Below are positions 26,801 through 38,800 of a DNA stretch of 64,000 nt, piece after piece (the stretch's first letter is position 1; each line of letters opens with the position of its first letter). The stretch lies in NCBI RefSeq assembly GCF_000003815.2, contig NC_049980.1, positions 3,325,338 through 3,389,337 of the forward strand, given 5' to 3'. A program made the position numbers and the translations under genes. Source of the stretch: Branchiostoma floridae. Lineage: Eukaryota > Chordata > Leptocardii > Amphioxiformes > Branchiostomatidae. The notes under the pieces were generated by a model. It did no database searches. It was not told the origin of the DNA and saw only the letters and a list, made by a program, of their open reading frames with translations.

Positions 26801-29800
26801 GACCCATGTAGACTTCACCAAGAAATCACAAGGTATAGTTTCTTCCAGCTCAAGTGTAACATTATGAAATGTGGAAAAGCGACACTTGTAGCTTGTTCTA
26901 CACAATCACTCCCAGGCCTGTTATGGTCTGATTGGGCCCCCCTCCCTCAACCAGTGCAAGGACTGCTAGGCCTAGTGTCCCATTTACACCGTTGCCATAG
27001 GGGATGTAGCCCTGGCCAGACACCAAAGCTACAAATTTTCCTGTTGGTTTGGTGAATACTGCAGGGTTGTCCCATTTTTTTCATGATTAGGTCACAGCGC
27101 CTATTTGTTGCCGGGTCCCAGGTTGATTTTAACTGCAAATTTTAAAAAAGTCAGTGGCCAGGCTGTGCCCCAAAATAGCCTAGTAGCAGCAGGGTATCAT
27201 AGGGTCAGGGCTAAAAGTTCAGAAAAATACATGTAGCTCAACCCGTGAGCTAGTAACATGTACCCAAACTCCAAAGGGTTTTTTTTTTTACAAATTGGGA
27301 TGTATCATAATACAGCTTTAAAAAATTCAGGTTGTTATTATGTGTCAGTAATACACCGGGCTCCACCCTTTCATTTTATTTTGTCCTTTTTTTTGCCGAT
27401 TAATTGACTACTAAATGCTTCAAGTAGTAAAACTTTTAAAGGTAGCCCTTAATGGCACCAAGTTGAACTTATTTGTTACTTGGTAAGGCAGCTGGTAGAA
27501 CTTCTGGTCAACGTCTCAACCTCCATTTGCAAAGACATGTTTCTCCTGCCACAGGTTTTCTACTAGCAAAGTATGCTTGTTATACACCTTTCTCACGCGG
27601 AGGCTATGATAGATCTAAAACGAGTTCAATGCGGCAAACAAAAGACTGTCCATCATAATTAGCAGTTCAACCAATGATAGTCTGCCAATTAGGAAAGTGA
27701 CCAATAAGTGAATGGCTGCAAATCCGTCAAAAATTTGCATTGTTATGTTATTATTTTGCATCTCTTAAGGGACTATGGGATCAGTCTACACTACTCTAAA
27801 TTGCTACATCTTTCGGTGCATAACACGTCTTGTAATATTTATTATTCTATCTTATATCATGAAAATTTTTGTGGTTTGGGGGAAAACTTAATGGGACCTA
27901 ATTTTAGAAATAAGTTTTGTCTGTTTGCCTCATTGACCTTGTCTTCGATCTATCATGGCTGCCGCGTGAGAAAGGTGTATTGTATTTGTTTCTTTGTTTG
28001 CTTATCTATTTGTTTGTTTTCTTGCAGGTACCAGTTTTTCCTGCAGGTGAAACAGGACATACTGCAGGGACGGCTGCCGTGCCAGGCTAGCGAGGCGGCA
28101 CAGCTGGCTGCATATGCTGTCCAATGTACGTGTCAACAGGGTTACATTACTGAGCCTTTTTTTAGTAGACACAACAGTTGTAAAGCAAAGCAATTGTTTG
28201 GGGAAATAAACAGTGCTGGTCAGACATTTTTCATGCTATATTCAACACTAGATCACCTTTATCTGCATGGTAACCTATATCCATTTTTTTCAGAAAGAGG
28301 GTATTCAGGTACATGTATATCAAGTCAAAAGATGCTTGTTACCTCCATGAAAAAATGGAGGTATAGTTTTGAGTGTGTCTGTGTGTGTGTTTGTGTGTGT
28401 GTTTGTGTGTGTGTTTGTGTGTGTGTCTGTGTGTCCGCATATTTGTGGTCATCATAACTTGAGAACCTCTTGATGGACTACGATGATATTTGGTATGTAG
28501 GTAGGGGTTGGGAAGACGAAGGTCAAGGTCAATTTTGGGCCCCCTGGTGTGTGGCCTTGGTACTGCAGCGCAACTTCCGGTTTTGCTATCTCGGTGTTCT
28601 GAACATGCTATGGTCAAGATTTTTAAGCATTAGATAGCTCTTGTGCTCAGGAAAAAATTACGTAAGTTTGGGCCCCCTAGCGTCTAGTTTGGGAATAGCA
28701 GGGGCATTTTTGTCAAAAACTTCTGACGAGGATAACTCAAGAAGGGAACAACGGATTTTCATCATTTTTGGTATGTAGGTACCTTAGACAATTTTGTACA
28801 AGATTAAATACTAATTATGCAAAATAGGAGTACATTTGCATAATTAATGAGGATATTATATCATGGCAGTTTTTTTCAATGTATCTCTTGTCCTGGATGT
28901 GATATGGTCTTGACATTTGGCTGGTAGATAGCTTGCAGTGTCATGACAAAGTGGGGCAGGTTTCAGCCCCCTAACATTTAATTGCGGAACTGCAGGGGCG
29001 TTTTTGTCAAGACATTCTAAAGAGGATAACTGCAGAAAGGATTGATGGATTGGCATCATACTAGGCATGCGGGTACCTTAGGCAAATATGTTCATAATGA
29101 TATACATTTTATGCAAATGAGGACTTAATTTGCATGATTAATGAGGAAATTGTATAATTCCATTGTTTTCAATAACTGGACTTCAATAAATGTAACACAT
29201 GTTAACTATGATAGGTGGAATATAAGCAGATACCAAATATGGTAATGAGGAACTTATTTGCATAATTTATGTAAAAATTGCAAAAACGCTTTATGATTAA
29301 TAATGGGAATTTTATAATGGTGACATGTGTACGTTAGTCAATGATGAACAATACCATGCATAAATTATGTTAATGTGCTAGTCAATTGCATGAAATTTAC
29401 GAAAGCTCTAAATTTTCATGGAGGTATGAGGTCGCCGAACTCTAGTTTCTAATTGCAAAACATTAGAAATAATGCAATTTTAAACCACCATCCATCGACT
29501 TGATTTCCCTAAATTATTAAACAGAATATATTTTACCCAATGATAGAGGTACAGATGAATATTGCACTTTGAATCAAAGTCATTGTTTCAATTTGTCAAT
29601 TTTTTAAATTTTTTCAGCTGAGCTTGGTGACTTTGACCCCAGGAAGCACACGGGTAACTATGTGTCAGAGTTCAGGTTCATCCCTAACCAGACTGAAGAG
29701 ATGGAGAAACTCATCGCCAACAATCACAGAGATCTGGTGTAAGTTAACCATCTAGTACTTAGCATGGGAGATAAACATTCAATTAAAGTGATGAAAACAT

Positions 29801-32800
29801 AAAACGAATCACTGTTTTGGGTCATTTTTTTATTACATTATAAGTTGACTCTACCTTGCTACACTGCACAGCGATATTCAAAATTGCTGTATTCCACCAA
29901 ATTATTGCCTCAAAATGCTGCAAATAGTGTTTCAGAGTACTGTTATGCATTTCAAAATTTTCCCAGGGAGGATTTCTTCAGATACCCTAGAATGCTCACA
30001 CCTGCATGCAGCGTTCGCTAAAGGTGGTATCTCACTGCACTTGGGGCACCGGTGTAGCACTGTGGATTTGGAAAGATTACTAAACGAATTTCAGAGATAA
30101 ACAAATTTTCTTATGTTTTGTGTATTTTGTTGTCTTCTAAGTCATACTTATATGTGTTACACAGTATCTAGATTATCTTTAAAAATGGCAAACATAACAC
30201 AACAGTGCAGCAGTGAACAAATCCATAAGTGCCGCACCGATGTGCAGTGAGATGATTAAATTACAATCTTTAGACAACCAGTGTGTTAACATTAAGTGTG
30301 TCTGTCCATGCAGCGGACAGGTGCCGTCTGAAGCGGAGCTGAATTTCCTGAGCCTGGGCAGGGTGCTGGAGATGTATGGGGTGGACTTGCACCAAGTCAT
30401 GGTGGGGCTTCTGATTTGTCCTTACGGGCTTAGGCTAGCCTCCTTCGCAGACTTTGAGCGGCACTGGCTTTCTCTGACAAGTAGCTTTTCCCGGTATTAG
30501 AAAACCTAAGCCAATTTTGAAACTAGCAAAACCCCCCCCCCCCCCCATAAAATAAAAGCCAACCCTGTCCATAGTGTGCAAAGGAGGCTATCTTTCAGCC
30601 ATGTTCATTTGACTGTATGGATCTGACATCAATTTTCCCCATTTTCCAATAAAAAGGGAAGTTTCCAACGATACTGTTAATCGTACAATGCAGCTGCAAA
30701 ATGAGCACATACATCGTATATGTATGCCGTAGATTACAAAATAATTGGAATTGTATACTTATGTCAGTGCTAGAATTTGAAATGAAGGTAACTGTCGCTA
30801 GTTTACCTTTATCTGTGGGGTAACCTATATCCGTGGCAATTCTAAATATGTGGACTTGGTAGTTTCATACTGCAATATCTTTTAAATGTTGCAATTCGAA
30901 ACCGCCGTGCATGGACTTGATATACCTAGATACCTTGTTTTTAAATCCAACGGAGAAAGGTGAACTACAGTTGTAGATATGCCAAAATACTTCCAACAAA
31001 CAGGTAACTTGTGTGATATGTTCTCCAGTGGCAAGTTTTTTCTCCACTGAATGTTGAGAATAATGATAAACATTTTGTTTTTCTCATCAATTCTCCTGTA
31101 GGGTGACGACCATGTACAGTATTACTTGGGGCTCATGCCCAGAGGGGTGGTCGTGTACAAGAACAAGACAAAAGTCGGCATGTATTTCTGGTAAGAGAGT
31201 CGTCATCTTTAATCTGGTATCATTGTGTCACATTTTCTGGTTGATAAATGTAGAATGTACATTTGTAGGCCAAACAAAATAAATGTCCATTGCTTAAGCT
31301 CTAGCTGTGCATGTACAATGTAGAGGTAAGCAGTGATTATTGTAGGAACTGTTATATGTATGTCGTGTACATTGTATTTTGTTGAACATTACCTAGAGAA
31401 GTGTGTAGCATATCCCTATGTGTATTTGATTGCATTCTATAACTTGTATCCTCGACTTTTCATTACCTTTCAATCACTCACTCACTCACACTCACTCACA
31501 AATGTGTTAAACTTTCTGTTTTTCTTTCAGGCCAAGAATAACCAAAATCTTGTTCAAGGAAAGGCAGTTTTTTCTCAGGGTCCGGACAAAAGATGTAAGT
31601 GAAACACATTATTCTCTGAAGATCTGATGTGTAATGCTTGTTCACCTTTATCTGCATGTCATAATCTTTGTCAAGAGATGTCAAGAGGTGGTTTCAAACT
31701 GCAATTATCTAAAAAAAATTTTGCAATGTTTTTTATCCACCATTTGTCTGCATAATATTACCAAATACCCAATGGATACCCTGCAGATTAATGTGAACTA
31801 ACATAACATTAAGAATCTTCTTTAGTGAAAAAGTTTGAACTTTGTTCCAACACAAAGGGGGAGAATTCACCATAAATTTTCGGTCGACAACTCCGACCTT
31901 CGTCAGATGGAAGACTCGCTACACTGAGGTTCCGGAAGTCGGATGATGTTCAACAGCAGCGAGTCATAAATGGCGAGAAGACGCAGCTTGCCACCGTCAC
32001 GGTTCAGAGAGGGTTGATGCGCCGTAATGTAAATTCCCTTTCTAAGAACTAGCAGTCTTCATTTGGTTGTGACAGAGAAGGCAACGGTATTATACATGAA
32101 TATTCAGGGCTCAAAATACCACCTGCATATGCAGGTTAGTGCAAGTAAAATTGGAGCTGTGCAGGAATTTCTGGTGTCTACCTGTACCTAACCTGCACTG
32201 GCCCATGTACTGGGTTTATACAATGAGTATCCTATAATGTAGGTGTATTTGGATTGTTATTAGCTGCATTGACTGTTACCACCAATAAAGTACATTTTTT
32301 TGTATTAACAAAAATAGAAATGGTTCCTGAACAATTTTAGTATGATCCATAATTTCTACATTGTATATAAGTAAAGAGTGGTGCAGGTAAAATTTGTCTG
32401 GTGCAGGTGATTTTCAATGTTACATGTACCTGCACCAGTGCAGGTATGCAGAAAAAAGGATTTCGAGCCCTGATATTGAACAGACACAGTGGTACAATTT
32501 TGGTTGTAATTTGTTTGTACATGTAAATCATACTGGGTATTTCATACCTCATGGCGTAACACACCACGTTTTTACTGAAAAATACAAGCTGCATATCCGG
32601 ACAGATTTATTTGATCCACTCACACCGGGAAGGACTCCCACTTGGCACTCCCAATTAGGCCATGTTGATTTGATTATATGGATGACATCCTCTGGAAACT
32701 CCAAAACTGATGCGAGCGAGCGATAAAAAAAAAGTTTGGCAAAAAAAAAGTTGCCTTCAGTATGAAATCAAAGTGGCCAGGAAGGTTGAACATAGGACTA

Positions 32801-35800
32801 AACACACATAGTATGGTATACCAACAGTTAGGTGTAGGGACCAGTACATCATACGGGTGCAAAACATTTTTTTTTCTTCTTGGACCAATCCGAAAAAAAA
32901 GACCTGAAAAAAAATCAGAGGAACAGGTATCGCCAATTACAAAATGGACTCCTTTTACATCTTATTCTTTGACTTCAGGTTTATTTTGGCATTCTATGGC
33001 ATTAGTTATCTGTTTCCAGATACCTTTTTTCCATCTACGGAATATTGGTGCTCATTTTACAGCTGTTTTGCACAATTTATTGTATGGTCGAAAACTTTTT
33101 TTTTTGGAAATGGCCGAAAATTGGTGCGAGCGCGGATGTCATCCATATAATCAAATCAACATGGCCTTATGGGACCTCCATTTAACGTCATATCTGAGGG
33201 ACGTCCTTAGCCAAAGATACTTCAGAACAATCCATGTAGATATTACTCATTTTGACCAGTTAAGTGAGGAAAGTCATGTTGTGCCTTTACCAAGGGCACA
33301 ACATCGGGCAAAATACATTGTTCTGACCTTTTAGTAGCTATTGGTTGAAGATGTCATAGTGATAACTTTGAAATTCTGTTTTACAGGTTGAATGAAGTTT
33401 CTGATGTACCTGGGGCCAACAAAGTTATAAGTTTCCAGTCTCAGTTCAGATACAGGTACTCTAATGCATTTGCTCATGATCTTCAAAGGGCTCTTACAAA
33501 CATGTAGCTCAATCCATTTCATAGCCATGTAATTCCCATTTGTACCATTTATATGTTCAACATCATGCCAATCATTTGAGAATGTACAGTCAAACCTGTA
33601 CAAGTGAACACCTCTTCATAAGGCCCACCTGGTCATACACAACATGTAGATATACAGTCAAACCTTTACTAAGACCTAAGTGACCACCTTGGACAGGTTT
33701 GATTGTACATTGTGAAATTCTGAAGAAAATGTAGAAATTCCATTTCATGATAACAGTGTGTAAATGTGGTGGTGATTGTTGTATGTTGTTGTGCCAGAAT
33801 ATTACTTTAATAATACTAACTTTGTTGGTCATCACTAATTTTCAACGTTTCAGAACATCCTAATTATTTTTCTATTAAATGAATTTTGATGTATAGTTTC
33901 AGTAAATCCAGTGTTGCATGCAAACGATCAAAAAGATATTACTTCTAATTTTAACCTTACCACTAGTTTACCTTTATCCGTGGGGTAACCTATATCCTTT
34001 GTTTGAAAAACTTGGTATTTAGGGACATGTGGAAAAACGGTGGTTTCAAATATATTTTAGAATTGATATTGCGATTTAAAACCACTGCCCGTCGACTTTA
34101 TATTCCTTTATACAGAGGATTTTATAAGCTATTGATATATTAGGTTACCACAAGGATCTGAGGTGAACTAGCAATATATATGGGATATATGGTTTCCATT
34201 CAGTATCAAACTTATATATTTGTCTATCTTAAAGTTTGTGTTATCTGTTTGTTTTATTTGTTTGTTTGTTTGTTTGTTTGTTTTCAATAGAGGAGAGACA
34301 GACTCTAATGTTGGCAGGTACATGTGATACAGTTGTATAGGTTGGGAGGGGGGCAAATGGACTCTTGCTAATTGCATGCGGCTGGATGACCTTGCCATGC
34401 TGACCTTGACTTACATGTACTGTGCGGAAGGGGGTGAAAAGGATGACTTGGAAGTCTTGCAATCAAATTGTGTTGTCTGTACGCATCTACTTTGGCTTGG
34501 CACAACTCTTCCATGGTCCTTTTCACTTACATGATGTACTTTAAAATAATACCTAAAATAATACCTTTTCTGTCCTAAGGCTTGTATATTTTGGCCAGAG
34601 CATGTTTTGCATGATGGATTCAATTACATATGCTTCTTTGTAACGTTGAGGATACAATGTTTGCTAAAAGGCCAGAAAAATTCAATCATTATTTATACAA
34701 TGCATTGGAATATATGATGAAAACTAAGTCGCCATCATCGACATGGAAAGACTGAAGAGCAAATCTTAGTCTCCAACTCCAAGCAGATATTCAGAGGCCA
34801 AATTGGTATCCAGCAAGGATTTTAGGTTACATGTATATTAAGCTCCTTGCTGCCAGTTTTTTGTCATAGCTGCAGTTTTTGTGAACAAATGATCAGAAAG
34901 GAAACATAACAAGTACGCCTACCAATATCTGCTTGTAGGGTCTATTCAAACATGGGTGGTTATGTCTAAAGACAGACTGAGGCAAATGATGTGGCCATTT
35001 GAAGTCTTTTGGTGTGGCCTTCCATTGTGACCCAACAAAATCATTCCAAACAATAGGACTGGTACTTTGACAGACATTCAATTTTCATTTTCCCTATCCC
35101 AATATTCTTCAAAACAACTAAAACACGAGATATTGAATTTTTCTGGTTCAAGAGATTGTTAAACATAAAGGTTTGACAAACTGGTTTCTAAAGTTTGTGA
35201 GTTTCTCCCCTTTCTCCCCAGTGGTAGGACGGCAAAGCAGGCTCTGCAGGACAACAACACCATGCAGCAAGCCGAGCCGTACGTCGAGCGAGCTCCAAGC
35301 AAGCGCTACGACAGGAGAGGGGGAGGTAAGCTAAGCGCTGTACAGTCAAACCTGTCTATAGCGGGCATTCAAGGGACTGGAGAAATGTGGCCACTATAGA
35401 CAGGTGGCACTGTAGAGAAAATGACAAACTCGGTGCAGGGTGACATAAGGCTGCAGTATGGTTGCAATAGGCAGTGTTTCTGTGTCAACGGGACCGGAAA
35501 TGGTGTGGCCGTGGCCGTATTGGACAGGTGGCCGCTAAGCCTATTTCTTAATCATTACGAATCCAAGGGACTGACAAAAAGTGACCAGTATATGGCCAGG
35601 TGGCTGCTATGCAAAGGTGACCGCTAATGCAGGTTTGAGTGCAGTCACATTTCCTCTCGGCTGGGTAGTTTTTGGGAACAAAAAGTACGATCATAGAAAA
35701 GACAACAAACACACAAAACGGACCAAAAATAATTCAAAAGCATACGTCGATGAAGGTTAGACATCCAATAAGATACAGTATGCCAAAAAGCAGTTACTCA

Positions 35801-38800
35801 AGCAACAGAGTGTCACGGACGAAAGACAACCATATGGCTGTCTGAAACGTACTTACCATTTCCCAAATCATATCCAGTTGCTTGAGTAACTGCTTTTGGG
35901 CATAACATGCCTGGGCTCCAGGTAGGAAATTTGATATAGGCCTTAGTCAAGGTTGGACAAGTTTTCTGAAATCCACTTGTCCTATTGGGCAAGTACATAA
36001 AGAATCTACTTGTCCGAATCAACTTTTCACTTGTCCAAAATTAGAATAACATTTTTCTATGTATTTTCATATCTCGGCAATGGAATTCTTTTATCATTGG
36101 CTCTGTTTTTCTGTGTTGACCAATGCTTGATGCCATGGCTGTCAAAAGTAAAGTATAAAAAACTCTCACTCAATGGAAGAATTCTTACTTGCCCAATTAG
36201 GCAAGTTGGGTAGGACATTATAATCTCTTCTACTTGCCCAGGCTAGTGGACTTGTCCAACCCTGCTTAGAACCATTCTTATGGCTAATCACCATCATCCT
36301 TTTTTGTCAATCATAAAAAAAAATGTATTTGACGTACGAGCAAAGAATTATGGTAGGATTGATTGGTTCTGTGATTTTTTTTTTTCAGATGATGCTAACG
36401 GTGATGTGTACAAAGTAGGGAACCCTGCAGATGTCACCATGCCAATGTCACCTGATGGGGTAACCATGGTGATAGCCCCGGAACCTGTATCAAGGTAGGA
36501 CCCCCTGTTAGGACCTCACATGTTTTCAGTGCATTCTTTGAAGCATCAGAAATGTAGATGACCTTTAGGTCATACCAACTCAATTTGTAGGTTGTCAGAT
36601 TTGGTTAGAAGAAATATTGAGCAGTAAGGAAGAATAAATTTTCATAACAATAACAATAAGCAAATGCAAGAAACTCATCTATAGTATTTGTATTTCAGTA
36701 GCCTGCAGTAGATTATATTTAAAAAAATTATTAAATGTCTCTGTGGCCAAGTGGTAATGCAACCCCGCTGCTTGGCCATCTGTAACCAATTCCATGGATC
36801 TGTGGGCCTGAGTTCGATCCCATGGTCGGCAGAGCTCGGACATGTTGTAAAGGATTGCATTTGTCTTTCCGAAGGGACGTAAAATGGGGGTCCCAGCCTA
36901 GTAAAATGGAACCAACCGTTCATACCTGGCCTGGAAAACTCTATGAGTGCTCTATGATATGATAAACTAATCATGATAAAATATGATGATTTGTTCTGAC
37001 AGTGGGAAGCAGTACGCCAACGGCACGGCTCCGGGGTCCGCTGTGAGTGCCAGATCCCTGCCCTGGGAACAGAGGGACGAAACTCAAGGGTAGGTGTCTG
37101 ATGAACATGTCTGAGTACAACATTCCTTACTTTGGAGGTCCACATCAATTGGTGTGGTAAAGGTAAAGGTAGTGAGTTGTTATCCACTGTGTCTAGGGTA
37201 CAATATCGGAAGGTGGAGCCCAACCCTCTCCTTCCAATGCCTTTTACCTCCCCAACCGAAGTCAGGTACCCATTTTTACACCTGGATGGAGTGAGGAAAG
37301 TGGTGCAAAGTGCCATTCCCAAGGGCACAACATCGGTAGCAAGTCAGGGGTTTTGAACCCAGGATCTTTGAATTTCAGGCTAAACTACCTAACCGTTCCG
37401 CCAAAACAAGGCCCTTAAGAAACCTGTTAATAGCCAGTAGTCCACTATAACCTATTTCTTATCCCTGTCCCTTGAGCAGTCTCTATAGACCTGGTGAGCT
37501 TTGATTGTTGTAACAGTACTGGAGGAACCTGACTTCAGCACCAAGGACAGAGGCATTGAAATTACTCTTTTGTAAAGAATTGGACAATTTTTCGTTCACC
37601 GGTTTTCAGCATTCGACCTGGTTTTGTGTAAGAACAACTCCAGTGACATAAGCAATGTTAAATAGTCGTGTCGGTAGCAACCTGCCTACAGTGACCATTT
37701 TCAAGTCCTGTGTGTGGTCACTATAGACAGGTTTGACTGTACATTACCTGTTTTCCTCATAAAGATTTTATGTTATTTCTGTACTCAAAGTGGAGTGCTA
37801 ACCAACAAGCTTTTGATCAGTCCTTTGATCTGTCTCAAGTTGGAATGACCCACAGCCTATGTCGCCTGACCTGAACTTTTAGCAGTTTTCTTTCTGTACT
37901 GAAATAGCATATGAAACCTTTATGCTGTGAAATTACCATCACTGGTGACCTTTCATTTCAACATATTAAGTACCATTCTTTTTGTGTTTCAGGGGGCTGT
38001 TCACCTCTGGAGGCTCCCCTCGCTCCACGAGAAGTGTGGCGTCCAGCAAGAAGTTCCCGCGCTACCCAAAGAGTGGCAGCGACAGTGAGGGACCACACAG
38101 AAGAAGGTACAGAAATTACAATGTGTCTCAGGTTAATATTATGTAGCACAAATTTTGTTTTATGTAATACTATATTGTATTGTCAGGAGTCGAGCCCTTA
38201 AATATATTAGGTCAATGACAAAAAAATGAAAAGCTAGAAACCTATGTTTTTTTTGTTTGTTTATTGTAAGTGTTTAATAGCCAATTGAGGCAGCATGTAT
38301 AGTGCACATTTTCTTGCACTTAGTGTCAGTGTAATGAGTTATTATTAGTTGACTGAAAGTCACTGTAAATTAAAGATAATCTCTCTTTTCTCCCTCTTTG
38401 TCTTATTCTCTCTCTCCCTCTCTCCTCACCCTCTCTCCTCCCCCTCTCTCTCATTCTCCCTCTCTCTCTCTCTACCTCCTCTTTCCTCATCCCTCTCTTT
38501 CTCTTCCACTCCTTCCCTCTCTTCTCCAATTCTCTTCTTCTCTCTACTCCCCCCCCCCTCTTTCTTTCAATCTCTCTGGCTTGACAATTCAGAGATGACA
38601 TAGGAAGAATAGAACCAACAGAACACGATGTAACACACTTTTGTGTCTCTCGGTAAAGACATCACAGGGCCCGCAGCAGTGGCATGTCATCAGGCGACGA
38701 CACTGACGCTCCAAGGAGAAGAAGACGGTAAGAAAAATTTTGCAAACAGCACATTTTTTTCCGTCTCCCTCTTGTGAAAATAGAAGAAGAAATGGACCGG

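Noticed and set aside
26624..27055. 143-codon plus-strand open frame
   Set aside because: It is intron readthrough around FERM-gene exon 4.
27708..28457. 249-codon plus-strand open frame
   Set aside because: It runs through intron, real exon 5 and a GT microsatellite. Only 28028-28125 is coding, shown by splice sites and FERM homology.
32762..33334. 190-codon plus-strand open frame
   Set aside because: It lies in the Harbinger-like MITE and SINE-like repeat; no domain.
36675..37328. 217-codon minus-strand open frame
   Set aside because: It crosses two SINEs and the antisense of exon 14; no recognisable protein.
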